Assembly (NCBI GenBank): GCA_028583415.1
Contig: CM053266.1
Coordinates: 32,483,758 to 32,547,757, forward strand
Direction: 5' to 3'
DNA from: Protea cynaroides
Lineage: Eukaryota > Streptophyta > Magnoliopsida > Proteales > Proteaceae
Length of the DNA: 64,000 bases
A program made the translations under genes and the position numbers. The notes beneath the pieces are model-generated. The model was not told the origin of the DNA. It searched no databases and saw nothing but the letters and a program-made list of their open reading frames with translations. This document shows, in pieces, positions 1 to 11,461 of the stretch. Position 1 is the stretch's first letter. Every line of letters starts with the position of its first letter.

Positions 1-183
1 ACTGCTGTGTACTTTATTGTCACATTATTTTTCTCTCATGCTTAAAATCTGAGCCTCTCATAATGTATCGACTATATCGACTATCAACTCTCCCTATGCT
101 TTTATTTTTTGTCACACACATCTGAGCCTCTCATAATGTATCGACTATATCGACTATCAACTCTCCCTATGCTTTTATTTTTT

Positions 184-246
<63 letters not shown>

Positions 247-363
247 CTCCACAGTTATGAGTGGTGATATCCTAGGTTTTAAATCTAGGGATCACACACA
301 CACACGATGGATCCTTCTCCACAGTTATGAGTGGTGATATCCTAGGTTTTAAATCTAGGGATC
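1..363. repeat. CA microsatellite with duplicated flanks
   Basis: A 73-bp unit occurs at 47-119 and again from 120. It is followed by about 30 CA dinucleotides (186-244). A 50-bp unit containing ATATCCTAGG occurs at 244-293 and 314-363, with a short CA run between. Both flanks of the microsatellite are thus directly duplicated. Confidence 0.9.
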
Positions 364-595
364 TGATGGTTACGACGATTTGGTTAATTTGTTCGAGATT
401 GGACGATAGCAATCTACTAAACACTGGTCAAATTCCACCGAACCCTCCAAAAGAACCGGCCCATTACTGATTTCCATTGGTCGAGCCATATTATCGTGCT
501 AGAATTGAGGAACACCGGTTGTTATACAGAGTCTGTTCTTTGCTTGTCTACCTTGCATGTCTTATTAACCGATCTGTTTCCCAAAATAATATGTG

Positions 596-617
596 CTCTC
601 TCTCTCTCTCTCTCTCT
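596..617. repeat. CT microsatellite
   Basis: About 11 CT dinucleotides followed by CTAT units. Confidence 0.9.
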
Positions 618-819
618 ATCTATCTCTACATGTGAGCATAATAGTAAGTTCGGGTAGAAAAAAGTTCGATCACATGAGTATTAAACGAAACTAGACTTCA
701 ATACAAGGACCAATAATCTATTTAAAAAAAAATATACAACATTAATATGGTACGAATTCAGTACGCGAACTTACAGAAAATTTGGGACCAACAATTAGGG
801 TATATTTGATTATACAAAC

Positions 820-925
820 ATTTATAGCATTCAATAGTCAATACAATAATACAATAGTTCCGTACAATAGTACAATAATACAACAGGACATTAATAGTCA
901 ATACAGTAGTACAATTGTCATATTG
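820..925. repeat. ACAATA low-complexity tract
   Basis: Irregular repetition of CAATAGTCAATACAATAATA-like words. Confidence 0.6.
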
Positions 926-1133
926 TGAGTGTCACGTTTCCTTTGCCTGTTAAATTTGTATATATAATATCTAAAGGGAAAATGTTAATACAAATCCACT
1001 TTTTTTTTTTCTTTTTTTTTTTAATTTTAGAAATAAATATTCATTACAACATGAGAAGCTCGAGGAATCCGAGTTACAGAGATCCGAAATCCATGGCTAA
1101 GGGTCAAGATGTCAGATAAGTAACGGATAAAAC

Positions 1134-1135
<2 letters not shown>

Positions 1136-1178
<43 letters not shown>
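1136..1178. repeat. GA microsatellite
   Basis: About 21 uninterrupted GA dinucleotides. Confidence 0.95.
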
Positions 1179-1181
<3 letters not shown>

Positions 1182-2599
1182 GCTGTTGTTGTCTCCTTGG
1201 AATAACTATAAAAGTATATCTCAAAAAATTACGAAGATAATGATCTAATGTGAGTAATTAAGGGTGTTAAATGGTACGGTTTCAGTTTAAGGGTTTATTT
1301 TGGTTTCAGTTCAATGTAATGAGTAAAACCAAAATCGAATAATTTCTTAAATAGTTTCAAAATGCTTACCAAACTGATTGTTAATCGATTTTGATTTCAT
1401 TGCTAAGAGGTTGAAGAAGAGAGTTAGGAATAAATGAGAGAGAAAGTCAAGGAAAACACTAAAATAATTTATAGAGTGACCGGCCAATAGTACACCTTTT
1501 GATACGTTAACTAGAACCATGTTTGCGTGTGCTCTTTGATTGAACGATTCTTTCATGCTTTTAGAGGTTGTCTTCACACTTGTTTTATTAAATAAACGGA
1601 AAAGGTTGTACGCATCGTCCGTGGTCCTCTCACAAAGACAAATTCTCTCATTCTTGACATGTGTGTCCCTTTAAACGAATCCTGTGATGCCCTTCTCGTG
1701 TTCTCATTGGCTGAGATTCTAGGTATGTAAATCTCCATTACACGCTCGTGGCACATACAAATACTCCATCCTTAAATAAGTTTTCATTTTTGTTATGGTA
1801 AAAATAAAAAAGAAAAGAAAATGATAGAACATATAATATAAGAGAAAATGATACATAGCCAGAAATACATGTTCTCCATTCTATCATAGATCTTTATATG
1901 TTGATCATGGGTATTGCATGATATCTATCATGCTAAGGTACTATAAAATTTATAAAAGGAAGTGTCTCACGATTCATATAATATGATAGGATAAAGAGAA
2001 AATTTCAGAGAGTAACGTAGTATGAGTAACGTGGGCATCATTTCCCCTTTTTCTATTTAATGTGATAATAATATCCAAATAAAAAAACTTAAATATAAGT
2101 GCTTCATTGCTGTTCTGTTCTGTTCTTCTCTTCCTTTTATTTTATTTTTTCAACAATATATCTCCTTAAGTTGGCATAAACCATGTGAATAAAAAAATCA
2201 TATCATGAAGAAGCAATGAGACTGTGCAACTTGGCGTGGACTCGGCAATGAAACCAGACATTAATTTTAAAGAAGGCCAATTTAATTGAATCTAGAGTGA
2301 AATTGTTAATCAAATTTTTTTTGGTAATCAACTTGGTGACGTGGCCAAGTCAAATTAAATTATCCAAATTATGCTTGTCTTGATTTGTTTATTAGGTTTA
2401 TTTGTTTTAATGTAAAAATTTATTTGTAATATTTTAGGGAAAATCTCACACTACACCTCCTTTGAGATTTACTCTAATTTCAATTACCACCCCCATTGTC
2501 GTCAATAATATCAACCACACCTCACACTGTTAAGTTACGTAACAAAAAAAATTATAATGACTTTATTATTCTCGTTGTAAAAACACTATAATTGTCAGT
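1179..2599. other. AT-rich intergenic DNA with a MITE-like end
   Basis: No gene is seen. At 1262 the word GGTGTTAAATGG followed by a GTTTCAGTTTAA stretch matches, in the opposite orientation, the end at about 5930-5966, so it is probably one end of a small TIR element extending to about 1450. Confidence 0.4.
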
Positions 2600-3400
2600 T
2601 TTATACCTCATCCCTTCTTATATTTCACTTTCTTCCAATGGTTTAGGACAAGGTATTTTTTTCAAATTTGCGGCAATCCTCTCTGACGCTGCTCTCCAAG
2701 TTTTCAGCCCCACATTTAGCTTCTCATGCTTCTCTCTACCGATTTCAGATATCTTTGAGTCTTTATCACCAATTGACCTCTCCAGATTCTCTACATGAGA
2801 TGTTTTCTTGATCACCTCCTCCCTCAGCCCTCTAATCGTAGCTTCAAGTTGAGAATCTTCAATTGCTATTTCATAATTTCTTTCTTCCATCTGTTCACGA
2901 GTTTTATTTCTGGACTTTGATGCCACGTCAATTTGCCTAATATGTTCGGAAATAAATCCTCTCATGTCCCTTATGCCGACATGAAGAAATCCAATGGCTG
3001 TAGTTTACTGTGTGCATATACCAATGTATTGGTATATACGCACAGTGGATGACAGCCACTGGATTTCCTCATGTCGGCATAAGGGGCATGAGAGGATTTT
3101 AGTCCAATAAATTCTACCATAATTTCATTTTTTCTCTTGATAATTCCATAAGCAACAGCTGGCAAACTGTTGCTTCAATTTTCGAGCATAACGAGTCCCT
3201 TGATTTTGTTGCTTCGTCAAGCTGTCGAGCACTATCCTCCTCCCATTGGGATAGTTCATCTTTTAGCCTCAGAGTCTCTGCTAATTCCTTGGACGCAAAT
3301 ATTTGATGCATTCGGTGATGTTGTTTGAAGAACCACCCACGGATCTCTGATGTAGGTCCAACACAGTGCGGTGTGGCGATGTTGTTCTCGATTGAACTTT
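2600..3400 (-). pseudogene. Coiled-coil protein pseudogene, broken
   Basis: On the minus strand, fragments read ELAETLRLKDELSQWEED, LPAVAYGIIKRKNEIMVEF, HIRQIDVASKSRN and REQMEERNYEIAIEDSQLEA with continuing heptad-like charged repeats. Their order matches a plant coiled-coil protein of unknown function that I recall only vaguely, so no symbol is given. Compared with that memory, a stretch before LPAVAYG is missing and the frame changes there. A 146-bp palindromic MITE interrupts the frame at 2954-3099, and a further frame change follows KHEKLN. Introns are not evident, so a retrocopy or a captured fragment is possible. Confidence 0.6.
2954..3099. mobile_element. Palindromic MITE inside the coiled-coil pseudogene
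   Basis: A near-complete inverted repeat: AAATCCTCTCATG at the left pairs with CATGAGAGGATTT at the right, and pairing continues inward through TGCCGACATGA to an apex near 3030. Whole length 146 bp, able to fold into one long hairpin. Target duplication is not clear. It separates two coding fragments that are adjacent in the presumed parent protein, so it is younger than that sequence. Confidence 0.85.
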
Positions 3401-3739
3401 TCTAAGTCACTTTGGTTTGATCGAAAAGAAGAAGAAAGGTATTAAAACGTTTAGCAACAACAAAAAGAAAAAGTGAATAAAGCTTAGAGGCTATCCATCG
3501 TCATTTGTTAAGTTTTAGAAGGGCAAAATTGTAACTCTACAACTATCTTAGGGTATTATTCCATTGAAATCTTTAAGTGACGAGATAAGTCAGCAACTAA
3601 TGAACTTGTCCTAACGAACAAGGTTTGACTGCAGATTTTTATACTGATTTTTTATACTGTTTATATTGGTTTATATATCGTATACTGATTAAAAATTAAT
3701 ATTTTTAAGATGACAAGTATTTAAGTAGTACATACCGTA

Positions 3740-4261
3740 TGTTAGGGGTAAATATAAACCCGCAAATGAATGCACGACACGTGTAAAGTGGCCTGCGACT
3801 AATCAACTAAAATCAAAAGATCACCCCTCGAATGACCAGCCGACACGTGGACAACAAGAAGAAGATTCGTCAACAAGGAAAAAAAGGACAAAAGCGGGCA
3901 TTATCCATATTCAAAGGAGTAAAGGCGGAATTACACCCCAAGGCCCCACATGATGTTAGCAATAATTGCTAGTATGAATACCCCAACTACCAGAAGTCAA
4001 GGAGGCCAATATTTGAAGAACTTATCCTTCATGCTTTGACACCCTTTCTATTCAGCCTCGGATTGGTATTTACTATAACCTTCCTATCCAGCTCAACATC
4101 TAAAGGTCAGGCTTAACCTTGATTATCTGCGGCTTAGCATCCTAATTTTAGCATCGGAGAGGTCACGGGGCACACAAGCCCGACCCCACCTTTGCCCTGT
4201 TTATGTCGCCTGCAGATCTATCCCACAGTAGAAGACCGAGGCATAGATTCTAGCGGCAACA
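3740..4261. mobile_element. Solo LTR, gypsy-type
   Basis: 522 bp beginning TGTTAGGGG and ending GGCAACA, flanked by the 5-bp target duplication CCGTA (3735-3739 and 4262-4266). The internal words AGCATCGGAGAGG and GGGGCACACAAGCC are typical of the 3' part of plant Ty3/gypsy LTRs. No internal region remains, so it arose by LTR-LTR recombination. Confidence 0.88.
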
Positions 4262-4574
4262 CCGTATATTTTTTTATAATATACAATATCAAAAACATTA
4301 GAAAAAAAAGAATATGCAAGTGTTCAATATGGCATCAAATTTGAACCATATTTTGTACTAAATTAGAAAATGAAGCTTATACCGAATCCAGAACCATTTT
4401 CTACCATATAAAAACTATAAACCATGTTGACTAAAAATCGTATTGAAATCATACCAAACCAGTAATGATTCAAACTTTGACACCGTATTCTTATTCCATA
4501 ATCCATATGATAATGATAAGAGCCTGAGGATTTTTTTTCTGTACGGTATCAAAATGTACTAGATGTACCGATTG

Positions 4575-4709
4575 TTGAGTCCAGATCCTCTCCTCCCTGG
4601 ATCCCTAGTTGCCACTCCATCCAACCGTTGGAGTACGTTAGACTTCAAGTCGGCTCATACTCCAACGATTAGATGAAATGACAGCTGGGGAGCAGAGGAT
4701 TTGAACTCC
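4575..4709. mobile_element. Foldback MITE 1 of cluster
   Basis: Left end AGTCCAGATCCTCTCCTCCC pairs with the right end reading, on the other strand, GGAGTTCAAATCCTCTGCTC, with the shared inner word CGTTGGAGTA. Imperfect inverted repeat; target duplication uncertain. Confidence 0.6.
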
Positions 4710-4718
4710 AAATTGTCA

Positions 4719-4945
4719 GGATCTAAATCGTCTCCTCCCTGTATTTCAGGGACGAGGGAGACGCCCCCTTAGATGGTCGACACGTGATTCTCGGGAAAAT
4801 CTGAGTCCCACGTCAAAGCCGACACCCCATTTTGGCTCGGCTTGTCGGCTGGGTGTCGATTCAAACGAGGGGCACGAATTTTTCCGAGACCGACAGGGGC
4901 GTCTCCCTCCTCCCTGAAGTACAGGGTGGAGACGACTCGCATCCC
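4719..4945. mobile_element. MITE 2 of cluster, 8-bp target duplication
   Basis: 227 bp with inverted ends of about 50 bp (left GGATCTAAATCGTCTCC, right complement GGGATGCGAGTCGTCTCC, both leading to a GGGAGACGCCCC word). Flanked by AATTGTCA at 4711-4718 and 4946-4953. An 8-bp duplication points to hAT; 9-10 bp with one mismatch would fit Mutator. Confidence 0.8.
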
Positions 4946-5026
4946 AATTGTCACCTTTTTTAGGGTTATTATTATCATGTTTTAGTATAGTCGGGTACAA
5001 GGTTTACACTTTACATGGTTTTGGGA

Positions 5027-5153
5027 GTTTAAATCCTCTCCTCCAAGGCTCTCCGGCTCTCACCCCATCCAATCATTGGAAGGGTGAGCCGGCTCAAACT
5101 CCAACCCCCTCCAACAGTTGAATGGGGTGGGAGACGGGGAGCCGTGGAGGAGG
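5027..5153. mobile_element. Foldback MITE 3 of cluster
   Basis: GGAGTTTAAATCCTCTCCTC at the left pairs with the GAGGAGGGG word at the right, with GTGAGCCGGCTC in the middle. It resembles MITE 1. In copy B the flanks are joined near 24390 without it, so it inserted after the segmental duplication. Confidence 0.6.
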
Positions 5154-5739
5154 GGACGTGGACGCTTCTTCTCCATTCATGGAAAGTTTCTGTTACGCAT
5201 GTTCTCCTCTTTAGTCAAATTTTCTATTTTTAATAAAAAAAATTTCGCTTCTTACGAAGTTTTTTTTATTTTTATTTTTTTATTTATAATTTCATCTTCA
5301 CGTTATGAGGGGTCAGGTCCACTTGTCCTTGTTATGTCAAAATACGGATCCAGATCCTTTGTAGTGTAGCCGGCGGGCAGTGAAGGGATCCAACGGTAGA
5401 ATATATCGAATTAATGATTCAATATTATTATCTTAAGAATTGCAAAACCTTATCGACAATCTAATATTCTTGCAGAACATATAACTGGACCATTAAAAAA
5501 AAAAAAATTTCATTTCGTACATCTCTCAGTCTCCCTTCAAGTTGGTTGATTTGGCCGATTCTGATCCAATTTTTGAAACCACGTCTCCCCTCAATGTTGT
5601 CCTATATTTGATTAAGCCTTTACTTTAATCTTTTAGTACTAAATATCTGTACTTGTAGAACTAAATATATTTTAATTCTTTCCAAGTGTCATACTTTTAA
5701 ATCGTAAATCCACTTTCATATTTGATTAAAATTATTTTA

Positions 5740-5970
5740 ATGATTTTCTCGGTTTTCTTTCTATATACTTTGTTCCTAACTCTCTTCCTCTCCCTCCCGA
5801 ACAACGAAACTGTTTATAAACTGAAAAATCAAAATCAATTAATAATCGATTTTGGTAAACATTTGGAAATCGTTTAATAAATTATTCTATTTTGGTTTTA
5901 CTCATTACACACCGAATCGAAATCGAACTACACCGTTAAACTGAAACTGCACCATTTAACACCTTTCATT
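5740..5970. mobile_element. MITE-like end, inverse of 1262
   Basis: On the minus strand this reads GGTGTTAAATGGTGCAGTTT and on through an AT-rich body resembling 1262-1430. Copy B seems to lack it, but breakpoints are not sharp. Confidence 0.4.
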
Positions 5971-6400
5971 AAATTCTCTTTCCTCCCTTAATATTTTTTA
6001 TAATCGTTGGTTATATTAATATAAACTACCAAATCTTGTCATTTTTTTAATATAAAACTGTGATTCCCACTTGCAAGAGTAAACAAGCAGGGTGTTTGAC
6101 AATTATAATGCTTAAAATAATACAAATTGATTATTTATTTTACAAAAGAAATGCTTCTCTGTACTTATTAGCTTATGCAATTTTTTATTTTTTCCTTCTT
6201 CATATTATATGATTATTTAAGTATAAAGGTTCAAGGAGATTAAGATGTCAGAAGTAAGGATGACAACGTGCTGGTCGGTCCGGGTCAAGTTGGTGTCAAC
6301 TTCTATAGAGTTAGTTTAGAACATGCCCGATAAGAGGTTCGGATTGGATGGGCTACATTATGAGTGGTAACAACCGGAATGCTCCTGTTTCGGTTTCTTA

Positions 6401-7476
6401 GGGGCTGTTTGATAAAACTTCAATTCTGGAATTCTTATTTCTGATTTAAATTTTTACTCCAACTTCAAAAGGATTCAAGAGTATGAGGGAGTAGAAACAT
6501 ATTTGTTAACCTAATTTAGCCATAGACTCTAGAGTAGTGGTGGGGGGTGACGGATGGTGGCACTAGTGGTGAGTGGTGATAGTTGGTGACGATGGTGGTG
6601 GGTGGGAGGTGGTGGTGAAGGGTGGCGGTGGGTGGTGGGGGAGGGTGGTGGCGGTGGTGGTGGGTGGTAGTGGATGGTGGTGGCGGTGGTGGTGGGTGGT
6701 AGTGGATGGTGGTGGCGGTGGTGGTGGGTGATAGTTGGTGGTGGTGGCGGTGGTGGTGGCGGTTAGTTGGTGGTGGTGGTGGGTGGTGGTGGCAGTGGTT
6801 GGTGACTGGTGGTTGTGGCGATGATAGGTGGCGATGGTGGTAGTGGATGGCGGTGGCGGTGGTGGGTGGTTGGTGGTGGTGACGACGGGGGGTGGTGGTG
6901 GTGGTGGTTGGTGGCTGGTGGTGGTGGTGGTTGGTGGCTGGTGGTGGTGGTGGTGGCGATAGTAGGTGGCGGTGGGTGGTGATTGAGGATGGTGGTGGTG
7001 GCGATAGTAGGTGGCGGTGATTGAGGATGGTGGTGGTGGCGGTGATTGAGGATGGTGGTGGTGGCGGTGATTGAGGATGGTGGTGGTGGCGGTGATTGAG
7101 GATGGTGGTGGTGGAGATGGTAGGTGGCAGTGGGTGGTGGTGGCGGTGGTTGGTGGCCGGTGGTTGGTGGTGGTGGTGGCGATGGTAGGTGGCGGTGGTG
7201 GTGGTGGTGGCGGTAGTGGGTGGTGGCTGGTGGGTTGTGGTGGTGGTGGTGGTAGTTGGTGATAGTAGTGGTGTGGGGTGATTTTTATTCTAAAATTGTG
7301 CTTTGAAGTTGAAAAACATCTATTTGATGCTCCAAAAAATTGGATTATAGAGCTCATTTGGAGTCGATTCACTCATGGATTCTTCAGAAGTCCGAACCGG
7401 ATTACCAAACAGGCTTCTACTCCATTTATGCTCCAGAAGTCAGAATCCAACTTCTGGAATGTTACCAAACACCCCC
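6401..7476. mobile_element. GGT-rich TIR element 1, PIF/Harbinger-like
   Basis: 1076 bp. The left end GGGGCTGTTTGATAAAAC pairs with the right end complement GGGGGTGTTTGGTAAC. Flanked by TTA at 6398-6400 and 7477-7479, the 3-bp target expected of the PIF/Harbinger (Tourist) group. No transposase. The body is mostly a GGT/GGC tract. Confidence 0.65.
6536..7272. repeat. GGT/GGC minisatellite 1
   Basis: About 740 bp of GGT triplets with GGC, GAT and TAGTGG variants, including a higher-order unit containing GATTGAGGATGG repeated five or six times near 6978-7110. Long His/Pro/Thr or Gly/Val frames across it are artefacts of the repeat. Confidence 0.95.
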
Positions 7477-8345
7477 TTATTGGGCTAGGATTAGTTTGGC
7501 TCGCTTCGGGTTTAGTTGAAAGCCCAGTTGGAAACCCATTAATGCTGAAACAGTGAAGCTGGGGTTTTAATATTCGGTATAAATTGTTCTAGTCTAGGCC
7601 ATTATCTGGTTCAGAAATCGGTCTAATTTTTGGGCTCTTATCGGGCTAGTCTGAACAAGACCCCTGGTAAAAGATGCCATACCTAAATCCGAAACATGAT
7701 CAATAACATTTTGGTCTGGTTCAATTTCAGGCTAAATCCGTGCGACTCGATCCAACCAATCAATTTGGGCCAACTTTGACACCCTTATGTCGAACATATA
7801 ATAAGCAGAAGTAAGCTGATTTGTTGGAACTTAATGAGAAGATTAAAGAGACTATTGAATGAAGGAATTGGTCTAAACTCAATTCAGATTGAAAGACAAA
7901 TTTCACTTTCAGGGTTTGAAGATTCTTTTAATTTTTAATTTTTTATTTTTTTATCTCTCATATAAAAACCATGACAATTTCTTTATTATTAATTTTTTGG
8001 ATAAAAGACAGTTACCTCCCCTGTAACTTACCTTATTGACAGTTAACCCCTAATGGTTTTGAAAAAAATAGTTACCTCCTTTAAAGAAACTATTAAAATC
8101 CAAATAGCCACATGCGTTAAGAATATTCCATTAGATGGTAACGGTAGGAGTCCAATATTTTTTTAAAGACCAAACTATCTTTTTGGAGAGATGAACTACC
8201 TATTTTACCCTTACTATATAATAAGGTTACTGCTTCCCCATTTGCTCACCACAGTCGAGCTTACATTTTTTCTGGTTTCCAAACCCTTGAATCGCCTTCG
8301 TCTTCGAGGCTCTTTGTCGCTGCAAATCCTTGAATATTGAAGCAA

Positions 8346-8764
8346 TTTCTCCTAAAATCTCTCCAGATTTTCAATCATTATTTTCACTCCTATCTTCCCT
8401 CATCTTTCTCCCATTCTAGTAGCCCTTAGTTGACGGCCATTTTCTCTCCTATTCTTCTTCGGTTTCTTCTCTCCTAAAATCTATCCAGATTTTCAATCTC
8501 TATTTTCACTCCTCTCTTCCCTCATCTTTCTCCCATTCCAATCGTCTCCTATTTTTCTTCGGTTTCTTCTCTCTTAAAATATCTCCAGATTTTCAATCCC
8601 CATTTTCACTCATATCTTCTCTCATCTTTCTCCCATTCCAATCGTCTCCTATTCTTCTTCGGTTTCTTCTCTCCTAAAATCTCTCCAGATTTCAATCATT
8701 ATTTTCACTCCTATCTTTCCTTATCTTTCTCCCATTCCAGTCGCCCTTAATCCATGACCATTTT
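8346..8764. repeat. 100-bp tandem repeat in the Mutator-like element
   Basis: Nearly four copies of a pyrimidine-rich unit of about 100 bp beginning TCTCCTATTCTTCTTCGG (8444, 8545, 8645, with a partial first copy). Part of another unit resumes at 15152, just past the copia insertion. Confidence 0.85.
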
Positions 8765-9199
8765 TGTTAGATAATTATGTGTTTAGGGTTTCAGTGAAAC
8801 CCATTCCAATCCCATACAGTTTTCCTAGAACACAATAGAGCCATAAACTATGAATCATAAAGACATACCTGTTTGTGTAGAGATTAATTTCATACGCTCA
8901 TTGACACTCCAAGCTTTGATCGAAATCCCTCGGCTACAGTCTTCCACAACCTCTAAAGGATATCCTGACGTCTTTTGCCAATGGGTGCAGAGAACTGATT
9001 AACTGTGGCTGTGGGGACTCTAACCCTGTATTTATAGAATACAGATGTAACCCTAAAACCCTTTCCACAATAGAATTAGGGTTACCAAACCTATCTCATA
9101 CCATGTGACAAATTAAACCAAACCGGTTATACCGTGTCAATCAGACTCCCACAGAATTAATTAGTTTAGGTAATTAATTAAGCCAACATAAATCTAACA
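8765..9199 (-). repeat. 3' LTR of the copia element
   Basis: 435 bp. Contains CCCTGTATTTATAGAATACA; on the minus strand this gives a TATAAATA promoter word. Ends TG...CA. Confidence 0.92.
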
Positions 9200-9542
9200 T
9201 TCTCCCACTTGGGCTATATTAATTACAAAACTATCGTCAACCAGTGTGGTCACGAAATCCAACACACTAAACCGTCACTAACTTTGAAACATCCATCAAG
9301 CTTTCCAATGCGAGCAACAACGAATAATACACCTTAACACATGGTGTATAAACTTCTGTCAGTCATAACATAGGTCTACTCAATACATGAATCATCTGAG
9401 ATAATGCATGAAAGTAAACTCCCATGCGAGTCCAAACTTGATTAAAGAACCTTAATCAAAGTGCCCCAAAACCTTTATGGGCAACTTAACATGGTATTTA
9501 AATATTCTGAAATTATAATACCATATTTTGGTTAGACACCAC

Positions 9543-9612
9543 CTTAAATCTTTGGCTAAATACTGCCTTAAAACTTTGGCTAAATACTGCCTTGAAACTT
9601 TGGCTAAACACT
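9543..9612. repeat. 25-bp tandem repeat, three copies
   Basis: Three copies of a unit around CTTTGGCTAAATACTGCCTT. Nearby, ACTCCCACTGA also recurs at about 9781, 9809 and 9900, echoing the purine tract on the other strand. Confidence 0.8.
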
Positions 9613-10734
9613 GTCTCATATCTGTGACATGTCAAACACATAACTATGTATGCAAAATAGCAATAACGCAAATACTAATGTAAACAAAATCATAGTTACA
9701 AAAAACTGTACCATCAAACCATGAGCAATACAATCAAGCACAGTAAGCAATGTGAAAACAAAAGTATAAATATAAAGAGTCTCCCACTGATTAAGCATAT
9801 CTAGAGACTCCCACTGATTCCCAGATATTTGGCCACTTAAGCCTCTGATAAAATTATTTATTTTCAACCATTCAAATTGGACATACCGTCCCTTAAAGAC
9901 TCCCACTGACAAAACCTTCGTCCGAGAATCTACAACGATATAAAATCTTTTGACATCTTCCTTACTTGAAGAGATTTAATCTCTATAATGCTGTGAAATA
10001 CTATATTTCTTATTATTCTTTGAAAAGAACATAGTTTAACTACTGTTAGAACACATCTCAATAGGTTTAAAAGTGGAGTCTATAATCTCCAAATTAGAGA
10101 ATAAATTTTCATACAAGATATCTTGCTTGTTATCATTATATAGAGTTATAAAACCCTACTACCATGACAATGAACCTTGATGTTGGTTTCTTGTCATCAA
10201 TACAATCTTATAAATTACCACAAAAATAGCCTAGAGTGTCACTACTTCTATAAATGAACATAATCTTTAGTTCTTTGCATATACCGCATGACCTTCCTTT
10301 TTTCCCGTTGTCGAGTAAGCTATACCAGCATTCAACTGAAACATCCTATGACACTCAATGAAAAGGCTATATGAAAAGATTACAACCTTAAATATATATC
10401 AAGCTCTCTACACATTGTAGATGCTAATACTCAGTATCATTCTTTGTCTATAATTCTATCAATTTATTTCCTTTACTGATCTTAGCATCCGTAACTTACT
10501 AGTTATACATGCATACTGAACCTTCGAAAACACGAACAATATTTATACTTTGAGATAAATTCAGAATTTTATTTTTCCTGTCACAAGCAAACTCAATTTC
10601 AGGTACAAAGGTACTTGCTCATATAGTTTTATATGTCGAAGTTATCAAACCGAAAAATATTGATTTCAACTAGTAAACCATATCACTACAGGCCAATGAA
10701 AACCATCAACACACTTGACAAGGAAGTGAATCCA

Positions 10735-11461
10735 CTCCCACTGACCTATAGATATATACAATGGTCAATGACAATCGAAGATACCACCCTGTCAAACTTT
10801 AAATACTATTATCCAGATGCTTATTTAATCCACAGATTGACTTTATAAGTCTACAAAACATATCTTCTTTATCCTTACCACAAAACCTAGTGATTAAAAT
10901 ATTTAAACATTTTCTTCAAGATCTTCTTTGATAAAAAATGATCTTTACATCTACCTGATGTAACTCCAAAATAAAATGAGCAACTAAGACCTCAAAATTT
11001 GAAGTTCTCTTTCTCTTCCCATTGTGTGATTCCACTTTGCTACAAGTCTTACTTTATAGCAATCAATTCTTCCACTGGAATCACATATTTTCTTTGTATA
11101 TCCATTTATAGCCTATGAGTACACCGCTCATTGACAAAAGCATAAATTTCAAGTCTCATTATTGTTCATAGACAACAACACATCCTTTATGATCATTAAA
11201 CATTCAAGAGTAATTTCATTACTAACAACTTGCTCAAAATCATTGGGATCTTTATTTTTATCCATTACCAACAACATCTATTTTGAAGTACAACATGTGA
11301 TTGGATGAAATCACAGATCTACATGGTCTAATATATCTCTTCATTGCCACATCTGGCTCTACTACTATGGCAGAAGCATCGATCTTAATGAATATTTCTA
11401 TAATCATTTCATTATACTCTGGTAACATTTCTGGTATCTCAACTGGTTGCTTCACATGCAT
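10735..11461 (-). pseudogene. Copia pol remnant (linker to reverse transcriptase)
   Basis: Reading the minus strand in shifting frames shows the IN-RT linker word RPCRSVISSNHMLYF, then KDPNDFEQVVSNE, the WIYK-like start of RT, YKVRLVAK, LVAHFILELHQVDVK and KSICGLNK. These are in the standard order for copia RT. Stops and frameshifts are frequent. Gag and protease could not be read with confidence between here and the leader. Confidence 0.75.

Larger units (their letters stand above)
6248..7787. mobile_element. Insertion with GGATGACAA / TTGACACCC ends
   Basis: Present in copy A, absent from copy B (joined near 26475-26500). The left end reads AAGGATGACAACG and the right end, complemented, AAGGGTGTCAAAG, a TIR type common in plant hAT-like MITEs. 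The word ATGTC occurs on both outer sides and may be part of the target duplication. The GGT-rich element at 6401-7476 is nested inside. Confidence 0.6.

Noticed and set aside
6563..7372. 269-residue His/Pro/Thr-rich frame
   Set aside because: Artefact of the GGT minisatellite in the first GGT-rich element.
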